This document shows positions 43,023 through 52,110 of a stretch of 63,464 nucleotides of DNA, one piece after another. Position 1 is the first letter of the stretch. Each line of letters begins with the position of its first letter. The position numbers were made by a program, and so were the translations under genes. The notes below the pieces were generated by a model. That model had not been told where the DNA came from, ran no database searches, and was given only the letters and a program-made list of their open reading frames with translations. The stretch comes from JACQHM01 sp964535215 (GTDB lineage Bacteria; Methylomirabilota; Methylomirabilia; Methylomirabilales; JACQHM01), in contig CAZHST010000020.1 of assembly GCA_964535215.1 (NCBI GenBank), positions 1 to 63,464 of the forward strand. Reading direction: 5' to 3'.

Positions 43023-45929
43023 GTGGTCGAGCCGTCCTTTTCGGAGATCCATCGGATCCTCGCCGAGCTTTTGCAGAGGGGGGAGCTCAAAGGGCAACGG
43101 CTGCACCTGGAGGTGATCCCGCCCAAGGAGGCCTGTTACGGTGAGCTCATCCCCCCTCTGGCCCCTCCCCTTCAGCATGTCCTCCAGAGGAAGGGGATCT
43201 TCAAGCTGTACCTCCACCAGGCCAAGGCCATCGAGGGGGCAAGGAGGGGTCGAAACGTCCTCGTCGTCACCGGGACCGCCTCGGGGAAAAGCCTCACCTA
43301 CCAACTGCCGGTTCTGGAGAGGATCCTTGACGATCCGGAGGGACGGGTCCTCTTCCTGTTCCCCACCAAGGCGCTGGAACAGGACCAGCTGCAATCCCTC
43401 TACCAGCTCATCCCTCAAGGGGCGAAGATCCGGGCTGCCATCTTCGACGGCGATACCCCCTCCCACCGTCGCTTGCAGCTTAAGGAGAACCCCCCTCACA
43501 TCCTCATCTCCAACCCCGACATCCTCCACCTCTCCCTTCTCCCCTCCCATGAGGCCTGGAAGGCCTTCTTCAACAACCTCCGGTACGTGGTCCTGGATGA
43601 ACTGCACACGTACAAGGGGATCTTCGGCTCCCACGTCGCCCATGTCCTCCGCCGCCTCCGCCGCATCGCTTCCCATTATGGCTCCCTCCCCCAGTTTATC
43701 GCCACCTCGGCCACCATCGCCAACCCCCTGGAGCTGGCCCAGGCCCTGACCGGCCTGGACTTCACCCTCATCCGGGAGGACGGGGCCCCCCAACAGGGGA
43801 AACACTTCCTCCTGATCGGCCCCGAAGGGAGCCCCTACACGGCCGCGACCGACCTCCTCCTCTTCTGCCTGAGGAGGGGGTTAAAGACCATTGCCTTCAC
43901 CAAGGCAAGGAAGATCGCCGAGCTGATCTACATGTGGGCGAAACAGACGGACCGGGAGTTGGCCAGGGGCCTTCGCCCGTACAGGGCCGGGTACCTGCCG
44001 GAGGAGCGGCGGGAGATCGAGGCAGGCCTCTTTACCGAGAAGCTCTGTGGGGTCGTGGCCACCTCGGCGCTGGAGCTGGGGATTGACGTCGGAGGCCTGG
44101 ACGCTTGCATCCTGGTCGGCTATCCTGGGAGCATTACCTCGACCTGGCAGCGCTCCGGGAGGGTCGGACGAAGGGGGAGGGAGGCCGTCATCATGATGAT
44201 CGCCCTCCCCGATGCCCTGGACCAGTACTTCCTCCGCCATCCCGAAGATTTCTTTTCGCGGACCTTCGAGATGGCGGTCATTGATCCTGAGAACCCGGTG
44301 ATCCTGGCCGATCATCTGGCCGCGGCCGCCGATGAGCTTCCCCTACGGCCGAAGTCCGGCGACCTCTACGGTGAGCGGTACCTCCCCCTGATCGAGGGGC
44401 TGGTCCAGACGGGGAGGCTTGCCTTAAGCGCCGATGGGGAGGAGTGGTATTCGCTCAAGAGACGGCCCCAGCGTTTGGTAAACATCCGCTCCATCGGGGA
44501 GTCGTACACGATCTTGGACCTGAAGGGCCACTCCATCGGAACGGTGGATGGGGTCCGGACCCTCCACGAATGCCACCAGGGGGCCATCTACCTCCACCAG
44601 GGCCGTCAGTACGAGGTCCTGACCCTTGACCTGGAAAAGCGGAAGATCCAGGCCCGCCCTGTGGAGGTGGACTACTACACCTCCTCCCTCTCGGAGAAGG
44701 AGACGGAGATCCTGGCCCTGGAGCGGTCCAGGCCCTTGCCGCAGACTGGGGCCTCCTTCGGGAGGCTCAAGGTCACGGAGCGGGTGACCGGGTACGAGAA
44801 GCGGAGGATCCTGGGGCAGGAGAAGCTCGGCACCTACCCCCTGGACCTTCCCCCCCAGGTGTTCGAGACCAAGGGCCTCTGGTTCGAAATCCCCGAGGGC
44901 CTTCGGGAGCTTGTGGTCAAGAAAGGCCTCCACTTCATGGGGGGGATCCACGCCCTGGAGCACGCCATGATCTCCCTCTTCCCCCTCTTTGCCCTCTCCG
45001 ACCGGGGGGATATCGGGGGGATCTCCTATCCCCTCCACCCCCAGCTCGGAAGATCCGCCATCTTCATCTACGACGGCTACCCGGGTGGGATCGGGATCGC
45101 CGCCCGCGGCTACGAGGTCTTGGAAACCCTCCTGGAAAAGACCGGGCAACTGCTGGAGGAATGCCCCTGTGAAGAGGGGTGCCCCTCGTGTGTCCAGTCA
45201 CCCAGGTGCGGTTCGGGGAACAAGCCCCTGGACAAGGCTGCGGCCCTCCTTCTGGCCAACGGTCTCCTGGGGCGGATCAGGTGGCGGGAGGCCCCCCCTT
45301 TGAAACCCTCCCCGTCGGTGCTGGCGGGAGGGGGTTCCAACGGACCGACCGTTCAGGAGCGGGTGGGACCGAAGATCCTCGTCTTAGATGTGGAGACGAA
45401 GCGGAGCGCTGAAGAGGTGGGGGGGTGGGAGTACCGGGAGAAGATGGGCCTGGCGGCGGCGGTGACCTACGATCTCTCCGAAAAGGTGTTCAGGGTCTAC
45501 ACCGAGGAGGAGGTGGACGAGCTCCTCCGGGAGCTCTCCTCCGCCGACCTCATCGTCGGTTTCAACCTTCGCCGCTTTGACTTTGGCGTCCTGAGGGCCT
45601 ATACCACCAAGGACCTCTCCTCCCTCCCCGCCCTGGATCTCCTTGAACGGATTGAGCAACGGTTGGGGTTTCGTCTGAGCTTAAATCACCTGGCCCAGGC
45701 GACGCTGGGGGAGTCCAAAACCGCCGACGGGCTTCAGAGCCTCCGCTGGTTCAAGGCAGGGGAGCTTCACAAGGTCATCGAGTACTGCAAACAGGATGTC
45801 CTGTTGACGACCAAGCTCTACGAGTTTGGGCGGGAGCACGGCTATCTCCTTTACCGGGACTATCACGGAAGGGTTGTTCGGCTCCCCGTGGATTTTGGTG
45901 AGAGGGTTTTCCCCAAAGAAAGAAGTTAG
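43023..45929 (+). CDS. MrfA-like DEXH helicase fused to an MrfB-like exonuclease domain
   Basis: The 968-residue protein starts at a GTG. Residues 1-760 are a superfamily 2 helicase: Walker A TGTASGKSLTY, DEXH-type VVLDELHTY, motif VI WQRSGRVGRRGREA, and the DUF1998 zinc cluster CPCEEGCPSCVQSPRCG. Residues from about 785 form an RNase H-like exonuclease with ILVLDVETKRSAEEVGG, DLIVGFNLRRFDFGVL and IEYCKQDVLL, keeping D-E-D-D. In Bacillus subtilis these are two proteins, YprA/MrfA and YprB/MrfB, acting in mitomycin lesion repair. The fusion implies they act as one machine. Confidence 0.88.
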   Translation: MVEPSFSEIHRILAELLQRGELKGQRLHLEVIPPKEACYGELIPPLAPPLQHVLQRKGIFKLYLHQAKAIEGARRGRNVLVVTGTASGKSLTYQLPVLERILDDPEGRVLFLFPTKALEQDQLQSLYQLIPQGAKIRAAIFDGDTPSHRRLQLKENPPHILISNPDILHLSLLPSHEAWKAFFNNLRYVVLDELHTYKGIFGSHVAHVLRRLRRIASHYGSLPQFIATSATIANPLELAQALTGLDFTLIREDGAPQQGKHFLLIGPEGSPYTAATDLLLFCLRRGLKTIAFTKARKIAELIYMWAKQTDRELARGLRPYRAGYLPEERREIEAGLFTEKLCGVVATSALELGIDVGGLDACILVGYPGSITSTWQRSGRVGRRGREAVIMMIALPDALDQYFLRHPEDFFSRTFEMAVIDPENPVILADHLAAAADELPLRPKSGDLYGERYLPLIEGLVQTGRLALSADGEEWYSLKRRPQRLVNIRSIGESYTILDLKGHSIGTVDGVRTLHECHQGAIYLHQGRQYEVLTLDLEKRKIQARPVEVDYYTSSLSEKETEILALERSRPLPQTGASFGRLKVTERVTGYEKRRILGQEKLGTYPLDLPPQVFETKGLWFEIPEGLRELVVKKGLHFMGGIHALEHAMISLFPLFALSDRGDIGGISYPLHPQLGRSAIFIYDGYPGGIGIAARGYEVLETLLEKTGQLLEECPCEEGCPSCVQSPRCGSGNKPLDKAAALLLANGLLGRIRWREAPPLKPSPSVLAGGGSNGPTVQERVGPKILVLDVETKRSAEEVGGWEYREKMGLAAAVTYDLSEKVFRVYTEEEVDELLRELSSADLIVGFNLRRFDFGVLRAYTTKDLSSLPALDLLERIEQRLGFRLSLNHLAQATLGESKTADGLQSLRWFKAGELHKVIEYCKQDVLLTTKLYEFGREHGYLLYRDYHGRVVRLPVDFGERVFPKERS

Positions 45930-45966
45930 GCTATAATAAAAAATAATGAGGAGGCGGTGGGGTACG

Positions 45967-46584
45967 ATGGATTATGAACAGGTGCAGCGGGCCTATGCGT
46001 TCCTTTCGCCGGTTTACGATGTGGTCTTCGACAAGATCTTTCATCCGGGACGGGTCAAGGCCATCGAGCTTCTGGAGAGCAAGCCGGGGGAGACGATCCT
46101 GGAAGTCGGGATCGGGACGGGTCTGAACCTTCCCCTCTATCCCAAGGGCCGTCGGGTGATTGGGATTGATCTCTCGGACAAGATGCTCCAGAAGGCCAAG
46201 GAGAAGGTGGCCAAGCTTTCGATGCAAAACGTGGCCCTGGGGTTGATGGATGCTGCCCGCATGTCCTTCCCTGATAATGTCTTTGACCATGCCCTGGCCA
46301 CCTATGTCATCAGCGCCGTCCCCGATCCCCTCCAGGTCCTCCTGGAGATGAAGCGGGTCTGCAAACCGGGGGGCCATCTGGTCATCCTGAACCACTTCAA
46401 GAGCGAGCACCCGGTGGTCGGAGCCGTGGAAGAGCTCCTGGCTCCCCTGTGCGCCGGCATCGGGTTCAAGCCGGATCTCCCCTTGAGGCCGCTCCTCCAG
46501 GAGGCGAAGCTGGAGGTTGATCAGCTCCACCGGGTCAACCTGTTGAAGGGTTGGACCCTGATCCGGTGCATCAATCGGAAATGA
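45967..46584 (+). CDS. Class I SAM-dependent methyltransferase (PmtA-like)
   Basis: The 205-residue protein has motif I LEVGIGTGLNLPLYP, motif II VIGIDLSDKML and motif post-II ALATYVISAVPDP. N-terminal YAFLSPVYDVVFDKIFHPGR and C-terminal PGGHLVILNHFKSEH resemble phosphatidylethanolamine N-methyltransferases of the PmtA type. That assignment is by resemblance. TATAAT (45932-45937) lies just upstream, with a GGAGG before the ATG. It may be co-transcribed with moeA. Confidence 0.8.
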   Translation: MDYEQVQRAYAFLSPVYDVVFDKIFHPGRVKAIELLESKPGETILEVGIGTGLNLPLYPKGRRVIGIDLSDKMLQKAKEKVAKLSMQNVALGLMDAARMSFPDNVFDHALATYVISAVPDPLQVLLEMKRVCKPGGHLVILNHFKSEHPVVGAVEELLAPLCAGIGFKPDLPLRPLLQEAKLEVDQLHRVNLLKGWTLIRCINRK

Positions 46585-46645
46585 GGTGTTGACCCATAGG
46601 ACCGAGAGGAGATTACGCCGAAACGGCGCGAGGAGCACCCACGAG

Positions 46646-47890
46646 ATGAAGGACCATCACCACGATGAAGCCCACGGGGCCGGGATGAAGCCCCTGAAGG
46701 CCCTCATCTCCCTGGAGGAGGGCCTGAAGATCCTTCTAGGGTTAGCCACACCCATCGAGCGGAAGGAGATCGTCCCCTTAAGGGAGGCCCACGGCCGGGT
46801 CCTGGCCCAGGATGTCCTGGCGGAGATGGACGTCCCCCCCTTCCCCCGGGCGGCCATGGACGGCTACGCCGTCTTGGCCGAGGACACGTTCCCGGCGGGG
46901 ACCTTCACCCCCGTCACCCTGGAACTCGTTGAGGTCATCCACGCCGGCGAACTGGCCAGGGAAAAGGTGAGGAAAGGGGTCTGCATCCAGATCGCGACAG
47001 GCTGCCCCATCCCGGAAGGGGCCGATGCCGTGGTCATGGTCGAGGACACCGAGGCGGAGGGAAAGGCGATCAGGATCTACAAGCCGGTCTATCCCCGCCA
47101 GAACGTCTCCCCTCAGGGGCAGGACATCGCGAAGGGGACGGTGATCTTAAAAGCGGGGATGCCTCTCACCCCAGGGAGGATCGGGGTCCTGGCCGCCCTG
47201 GGGATGCAGAAGGTTGAGGTGTACGACAAACCGAGGGTCGCGGTCATCCCTTCGGGGAACGAGATCCTCCCTTTGGGCGAGCCCCTTTCCCCGGGCAAGA
47301 TCTATGACGTCAACTCCTATACCCTCTCCGCCCTGATCGAGGAGCATGGGGGGATTCCCACCATCTTCCCCATCATGGAGGATACCCTCGAGGCGGTCCA
47401 GCGGACCGTGAAGGAGGCCCTGGCCTACGACCTGGTTGTCCTTTCAGGAGGAAGTTCCGTTGGGGAGCGGGACGTGATGGTCCAGGCCATCGAAGCGATG
47501 GGCGAGGTGAGGTTCCACGGCATCGCCGTTAAACCTGGGAAGCCGACCCTCTGCGGGGTTGTGGAAGGGCGGCTCATCATCGGCATGCCCGGGTATCCTA
47601 CCTCCTGCCTGACGAACGGCTATGGCTTCCTGGTCCCGGTTCTGCGGAAGATCGCGAGGCTCCCTGAACGGCGACCCTCACCGGTCCGGCTTCCCCTGTC
47701 GAGGCGGGTTGTCTCCACCATCGGCCGACACCAGTACCTTCCGGTTCGGATCGAGAATGGCGAGGCGGTCCCCGCCTTTAAGGAGTCAGGGGCCATCACC
47801 TCCATGGCCCTAGCCGACGGGTGGGTGGAGATCCCTGCCAACGTGGACCTGGTGGAGAAAGGAGAGGTGGTCGAGGTCCACCTCTTCTAG
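46646..47890 (+). CDS. moeA: Molybdopterin molybdenumtransferase
   Basis: The 414-residue enzyme shows the MoeA blocks: VPPFPRAAMDGYAV, IATGCPIPEGADAVVM, SPQGQDI, VLSGGSSVGERDVM and GMPGYPTSCL. It inserts molybdate into adenylated molybdopterin. A His-rich N-terminus (MKDHHHDEAHGAG) precedes the family core and could bind metal. No other Mo-cofactor gene is nearby. GGAG precedes the chosen start. Confidence 0.95.
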   Translation: MKDHHHDEAHGAGMKPLKALISLEEGLKILLGLATPIERKEIVPLREAHGRVLAQDVLAEMDVPPFPRAAMDGYAVLAEDTFPAGTFTPVTLELVEVIHAGELAREKVRKGVCIQIATGCPIPEGADAVVMVEDTEAEGKAIRIYKPVYPRQNVSPQGQDIAKGTVILKAGMPLTPGRIGVLAALGMQKVEVYDKPRVAVIPSGNEILPLGEPLSPGKIYDVNSYTLSALIEEHGGIPTIFPIMEDTLEAVQRTVKEALAYDLVVLSGGSSVGERDVMVQAIEAMGEVRFHGIAVKPGKPTLCGVVEGRLIIGMPGYPTSCLTNGYGFLVPVLRKIARLPERRPSPVRLPLSRRVVSTIGRHQYLPVRIENGEAVPAFKESGAITSMALADGWVEIPANVDLVEKGEVVEVHLF

Positions 47891-48064
47891 TTGAAGAGAG
47901 CTGTTGACCGCAGAGAGACGCCGAGGCTGCCGAGAAAGCTCCTTAGGAAGGGGAACGAGAAGCTTGCCGACCATCACGCTTCGGAAGCCGACTCCCATCA
48001 TTCCGTGCAGCGATCTCAGGGCTCTCGGCGGTACACAAATATGTCTGAAGAAAGGAGCTAAAAC

Positions 48065-48550
48065 ATGAGGACGATGCTTTCTCTCCTCCTCTTCCTCATC
48101 ACCATCCCTCCCTGGGCTGGAGGGGGCTTGGCCGCCGAGCCTGTGAAGAGTCAAGAGATGGAGGTGCTCGGCGTCGCCGCCGACCCCAACTCGGGGCAGC
48201 CGATGGTCCTCTTGAGGGGGAAGGAGGACAGACGGGAACTCACGATGTTCATTGGACCCTTTGAGGCCCAAAGCATCATGGCCCCCCTTCAGCGGTTTCA
48301 GCCGCCGAGGCCTTTAACCCACGATCTCCTGTTAAACGTGATTGGGAAGCTGAAGGCGAAGGTTAAGAAGGTGGTGATCACCGACCTGAAGGAGAACACC
48401 TATTACGCCCTCCTCCACCTGGAAGCGGGAGGGAGTGAGGTGACCGTTGACTCCCGCCCCAGCGACGCCATTGCCTTGGCCCTCCGGGCGGGGGTCCCCA
48501 TCTATGCCGAGGAGCGGGCCTTCCTCCGCCCCTTGAGGGAGTTCCACTAG
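48065..48550 (+). CDS. Secreted bifunctional-nuclease-family (DUF151) protein
   Basis: The 161-residue protein has a DUF151 (BFN) domain with MEVLGVAADPNSGQPMVLLR, RELTMFIGPFEAQSI, NTYYALLHLEAGG and the signature VDSRPSDAIALALR. It also has a signal peptide (LLLFLITIPPWAGGGLAAE), so it acts outside the cytoplasm. The biochemical role of bacterial members is unclear. AAAGGAGC lies upstream. Confidence 0.85.
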   Translation: MRTMLSLLLFLITIPPWAGGGLAAEPVKSQEMEVLGVAADPNSGQPMVLLRGKEDRRELTMFIGPFEAQSIMAPLQRFQPPRPLTHDLLLNVIGKLKAKVKKVVITDLKENTYYALLHLEAGGSEVTVDSRPSDAIALALRAGVPIYAEERAFLRPLREFH

Positions 48551-48576
48551 AGATCGAAGCACCGGTTGGAGGGCTT

Positions 48577-48705
48577 GTGGAGAAGCTGTCCCGGGAGCAG
48601 CGACAGGTTGGTGTCCGCCATATGGTGACAGGCTCCCTCCTCCTCGTCCTGCTTCTCGTGCTTTTGAGCGTCTTGAGCCTTTGCGGTCTTCCCTTCTCCT
48701 TCTGA
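48577..48705 (+). CDS. Small single-pass membrane peptide
   Basis: A 42-residue GTG-start frame after GGAGGGC encodes a basic N-terminus (EKLSREQRQVGVRHM) and one Leu/Val-rich helix (TGSLLLVLLLVLLSVLSLCG). It lies between the BFN-type gene and the ureohydrolase and ends 14 bp before the latter. The feature is plausible but rests on one helix and a ribosome site. Confidence 0.4.
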   Translation: MEKLSREQRQVGVRHMVTGSLLLVLLLVLLSVLSLCGLPFSF

Positions 48706-48719
48706 CCGGGACGCGAACC

Positions 48720-49628
48720 ATGCAAACGCTCTTCCCTTTCTCCGGCATCCCGACCTTTGCCAAGCTCCCCCTCTACGACGAGAGGGAGGAGGTCCCTCAC
48801 GTGGTCGTCCTGGGCGTTCCCTACGATGAGGGAGCCACGAACCACCCAGGGGCCCGGATGGGCCCGAGGGCCATCCGGGAGGCCTCGACCTTGTACGCCT
48901 ATTACAAGAGAGGGCGGGGCTACTTCGATGTTCAGGACCGGCGGAGGACCCTGGCCGCTGTGGAGATCCGGGATGGGGGCGATGTGGAGATCGTCCCGAC
49001 CCTCCACGAGGAAAACTTCGAGCGGGTCACCAAGCAGGTGAAGGGGCTTCTCAACCGGGGGATCTTCCCGGTGGTGCTGGGGGGTGACCACAGCATCACC
49101 CCGGCGATCCTCAAGGCCTTCGAAGGGAGGGGCTTCCACCTGGTCCACTTTGATGCCCACCTGGACTTCATGCCCCACCTGGGCGGTGCGACCTGGACCC
49201 ACGGAAGCCCGATGCGGCGGGCGACGGAGCTCCCCCAGGTGAAGGGCTTAACCCAGATCGGCCCCCGGACCATCGTCAGCGGTGAGGAGGATTTTCAGGC
49301 GGCGAACCGGTACGGAAGCCGGATCGTCACAACCGAGGAGATCCTCCAGGGGAGAGACCCTTCGTCCCTCTTTCAGGACGGGGAAGACATCTACCTCTCC
49401 TTCGACATTGATGTCTTTGATCCGGCCTTCGCCCCCGGGACCGGCTTCCCCGAGCCGGGGGGTCTCTCCCTCCATGAGGTGCGGCGGGTCCTGAAGGCCC
49501 TGGCCCGGCGGTGCCGGATCGTCGGGATGGACCTGGTGGAGGTGAACCCCTATCTGGACCCTTCGAGGATCACCGCCCTCCTGGCGGCCCGCCTGATCCT
49601 GGACACCCTGGGGTTGATCTTCGGGTAA
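48720..49628 (+). CDS. Agmatinase/arginase-family ureohydrolase
   Basis: The 302-residue enzyme has the binuclear manganese signatures VVLGGDHSIT, HFDAHLDFMP and SFDIDVFDPAFAPGTG, plus GARMGPRAIREAS. The family hydrolyses agmatine, arginine or related guanidino compounds to urea and an amine. The start at MQTLFPFSG avoids overlap with the upstream peptide. The exact substrate is unresolved. Confidence 0.9.
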   Translation: MQTLFPFSGIPTFAKLPLYDEREEVPHVVVLGVPYDEGATNHPGARMGPRAIREASTLYAYYKRGRGYFDVQDRRRTLAAVEIRDGGDVEIVPTLHEENFERVTKQVKGLLNRGIFPVVLGGDHSITPAILKAFEGRGFHLVHFDAHLDFMPHLGGATWTHGSPMRRATELPQVKGLTQIGPRTIVSGEEDFQAANRYGSRIVTTEEILQGRDPSSLFQDGEDIYLSFDIDVFDPAFAPGTGFPEPGGLSLHEVRRVLKALARRCRIVGMDLVEVNPYLDPSRITALLAARLILDTLGLIFG

Positions 49629-49697
49629 GGAGGCATGACGACATCCCGTCCTCCCCCCTGAAGGGGTGAATCACCTCCTCCCCCGGTTGGAAGTTCC

Positions 49698-49726
49698 TTG
49701 ACAGGACCCCTCGCCGATGGTACAGT
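49698..49726 (+). promoter_or_regulatory. Strong promoter of the E2/E1/ubiquitin-like operon
   Basis: TTGACA (49698-49703) and TACAGT (49721-49726) are 17 bp apart. The start codon at 49771 would give a leader of about 38 nucleotides. The same pair of boxes occurs at the left end of the window (80-133). Confidence 0.65.
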
Positions 49727-49770
49727 CATCATAGATAACCTTTTCCCAGGGCTGTGGCGGACCCTCCCCG

Positions 49771-51090
49771 ATGAAACCGCTTCCGCCCCTGACGATGGAC
49801 CTCCCCACCGAAGCAAGGGAACGCAGGGAAAGCCGCTGTTTGAGGCGTGGGAGGTGTATGTCTTGGGCCGGGTTGGCCGTTGATCCCTCCTCATCGGGCC
49901 TGAAAGACCAAGCTTCATCCCTCCATGTCGTCCCGGGTCAATTCTCCCGCCACGATGCCCATGGCCCATCCCCTGCTCTTCTCCACCTGGAGCCGGCCAT
50001 CAGGACCTACGCCGAACAGCTCCAGGTAGGCATCGTTCTCACCGCCCCTCCTTCCCACCATGTCAAGCCCAAGACGGATGCGCTCCTCTTTGTCCACCTC
50101 TTCGCCCTTCCGATCCGTCCCTTCTTCTTCAACCTCTGGCCCCGTGTCCCTACCATCAGGTTCCCCTTCGCCTTTGGGCATCCTCTGCCGGAAAGTGCCC
50201 AGAGGGCCTTCGCCCCTGGAGGTCAACTCGGCCGGGGCCGGATCCTGATGGACCAGGAGGGGAGGGCAGTCGCCGAGGTCGTTGGGCACAACCTGTACGT
50301 CCTCTTCGACCTCTTGGCCCAACCCGAGGAGCTTCAAAGCCTCCTCCTCCGCAAGACCCTGGACCTGGGCTTACACGCGATGATTGACACCCTTGCAAGG
50401 CTCAGCCCCTATAGCCAGGAGCGGGTGAGAATGATTCTAGAGCGCCTGAAAAAGGAGACGGAGGGGGAGGAGCTGAAGCTCAAGATCGAGCGGCAATCCC
50501 GGGCCAGGCAGCAATACCTGGCCGAATGCCGGGAGCGGGTGGAGGAGGAGATCCAGTTCCTGGAACGGGAGGTGGAGCTGATTGAGGCGACGCTGGAGGA
50601 ATACTCCCGGCGGATCACCGCTGAGACGAGGAGGCTTGCCGAGCACCGGAGGAGGCTGGATGCCCTTAAAGGCCGTGAGGAGGAGAGCTTTTACCTCTCG
50701 GAGTTCGACCGTCTGGCGAGGCTCCCGGATGTCAAGGAGGTGAAGGTCCAGGACGGTCTCGTCAGTGTCTTCACCGAGGTGCTCTATGCCGACTACGGCA
50801 GGAAGCGTTTCCGCCTCGGGGCCTTCCAGATTGACATCCACTTCAACGGGGACCTCAAGATCAGGAACCTGACCGATCCCTTGGGGGCCTACGATCACCC
50901 CCACATCTACCGGGCTAGACCCTGCCTGGGGAACATCCGGGAGGGGATCGCCAAGCTCATCGGGGAGTTCCAGATCGTGACCGCAGCGATGGTCCTGATT
51001 GATTTCCTGAAGTCTGTCAACCCCTCCGACTGGCGGATCCCGATCCTCTACTGGCCGGAGGCCCCCGGGGACCCCGATGATCGGAGATGA
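49771..51090 (+). CDS. Coiled-coil protein with a C-terminal E2 (UBC-like) domain
   Basis: The 439-residue protein has an N-terminal region of unclear fold (residues 1-205), a long charged coiled coil (about 215-305) and a C-terminal domain (320-430). That domain contains YDHPHIYRARPCLGNI, which matches the eukaryotic E2 active-site pattern H-P-x-I-Y ... C-L; the catalytic Cys would be C385. SVNPSDW after a hydrophobic helix recalls the E2 PNP-D turn. The next genes are an E1-like enzyme (3 bp away) and a ubiquitin-like protein. The first 60 residues may be an over-extension: base composition is less clear there. Confidence 0.7.
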   Translation: MKPLPPLTMDLPTEARERRESRCLRRGRCMSWAGLAVDPSSSGLKDQASSLHVVPGQFSRHDAHGPSPALLHLEPAIRTYAEQLQVGIVLTAPPSHHVKPKTDALLFVHLFALPIRPFFFNLWPRVPTIRFPFAFGHPLPESAQRAFAPGGQLGRGRILMDQEGRAVAEVVGHNLYVLFDLLAQPEELQSLLLRKTLDLGLHAMIDTLARLSPYSQERVRMILERLKKETEGEELKLKIERQSRARQQYLAECRERVEEEIQFLEREVELIEATLEEYSRRITAETRRLAEHRRRLDALKGREEESFYLSEFDRLARLPDVKEVKVQDGLVSVFTEVLYADYGRKRFRLGAFQIDIHFNGDLKIRNLTDPLGAYDHPHIYRARPCLGNIREGIAKLIGEFQIVTAAMVLIDFLKSVNPSDWRIPILYWPEAPGDPDDRR

Positions 51091-51093
51091 CCG

Positions 51094-51741
51094 GTGGACC
51101 TGAGGAGACAACTCGACCTGGTGACGGAGGAGGCGCTTTCGACCCCCATTGCCATCGTGGGGTGCGGCGGGATCGGGACCTTTGCCGCCCTGGCCCTAGC
51201 CAAGATGGGGTGCCGGGACCTCACCTTGTACGATGACGACCGGGTCGAAGGGCACAACATCCCGAACCAGCTCTACCGGGTCGAGGACGTAGGCAAGGCC
51301 AAGGTGGACGCCCTGGCCGAGATCCTCCAGGTCTTCGCCGGCCTCTCCCCGAGCATCCGGCGCGAGCGGGTGGACGGCCAGCGCCTGGTGGGGATCGTGG
51401 TCGCCGGGATCGACTCCATGAAGGCGAGAAAGACCCTCTGGCAAAGATCGATCCGGTACCGGGCCTCGGTCCCCCTCTACCTGGATGCCAGGATGGGGGC
51501 CGAGGTTGCCAGACTCTACACCGTCCGGCCGGCCGATCCCGACGACGTCCGGTTCTACGAACGGACCCTCTACGACGACACCGAGGCCTTCGAGCCCCCT
51601 TGCACGGCAGCGGCCATCATCTATAATGGGTTCTCCATCGCTGCCCTAATCGCAAGCCAGGTCAAGAAGTTCCTGATGGGTGAGGGGCCACGGCGGGAGA
51701 TCCTCTTCGACCTGAAGACCCTCACCCTCACCACCACGTAA
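51094..51741 (+). CDS. E1-like ThiF/UBA-family activating enzyme
   Basis: The 215-residue protein has the E1 nucleotide-binding motif IAIVGCGGIGTFAALALAKMG, the acidic strand LYDDDRVEGHNIPNQLYRV (binding ATP and magnesium) and a candidate catalytic Cys in FEPPCTAAAIIYNG. It lacks the Cys-x2-Cys zinc pairs of MoeB/ThiF. It begins at a GTG right after the E2-like gene. It would adenylate the C-terminus of the small ubiquitin-like protein downstream. MoeB-like sulfur transfer is the alternative but the E2 partner argues for conjugation. Confidence 0.85.
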   Translation: MDLRRQLDLVTEEALSTPIAIVGCGGIGTFAALALAKMGCRDLTLYDDDRVEGHNIPNQLYRVEDVGKAKVDALAEILQVFAGLSPSIRRERVDGQRLVGIVVAGIDSMKARKTLWQRSIRYRASVPLYLDARMGAEVARLYTVRPADPDDVRFYERTLYDDTEAFEPPCTAAAIIYNGFSIAALIASQVKKFLMGEGPRREILFDLKTLTLTTT

Positions 51742-51777
51742 GGGTGAACAAGGAGAGCTGAGAAAGGAGGGCACAGG

Positions 51778-52029
51778 ATGGTTCAGGAACTGCTGGAGCA
51801 GGAAAGGACCGTCACGGTGAAGGTCGTGATGATGGGGAAAAACGTCACCACCGTGGCCCGCCCGGAGCCCTTTGTCCTTGGAGACCTCTTGAAGGAGATG
51901 GGGATCAACGGCCAGATGGAGGTCAGGGTGAACGGGACGGCCGTGGACCGGGACCACCGCCTGGCTCCCGGGGACATGATCCTCATCGTCCCAAAGATCA
52001 AGGGAGGGCTTCCCGCATCAAGACGGTAG
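51778..52029 (+). CDS. Ubiquitin-like (ThiS/MoaD-fold) protein with a tail after Gly-Gly
   Basis: The 83-residue protein shows the beta-grasp pattern TVTVKVVMMGKNVTT, LGDLLKEMGI, VRVNGTAVDRDHRLAPGD and MILIVPKIKGG. The Gly-Gly is followed by LPASRR, so the protein must be trimmed before activation, as with pro-SUMO or bacterial ubiquitin precursors. AAGGAGG precedes the start. No JAB-type protease gene is found nearby. It is the third gene of the operon. Confidence 0.8.
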   Translation: MVQELLEQERTVTVKVVMMGKNVTTVARPEPFVLGDLLKEMGINGQMEVRVNGTAVDRDHRLAPGDMILIVPKIKGGLPASRR

Positions 52030-52110
52030 CCCTCCCCCGATAGCCCATTGCCCTTTCTCCCCCAAGCGCCCTGGTGCATGAACGCCCAGTCATCAGGGGA
52101 AGGGGTTTGT

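Noticed and set aside
49915..50337. 140-codon frame on the minus strand inside the E2-like gene
   Set aside because: Codon boundaries mirror the plus-strand gene and composition does not favour it clearly. I keep the plus-strand gene but flag its first 60 residues as uncertain.
51094..52029. Simple molybdopterin or thiamine sulfur-transfer pair (MoeB/MoaD or ThiF/ThiS)
   Set aside because: The upstream coiled-coil E2-like gene, the lack of zinc cysteines in the E1 and the tail after Gly-Gly fit conjugation better, although sulfur transfer cannot be fully excluded.
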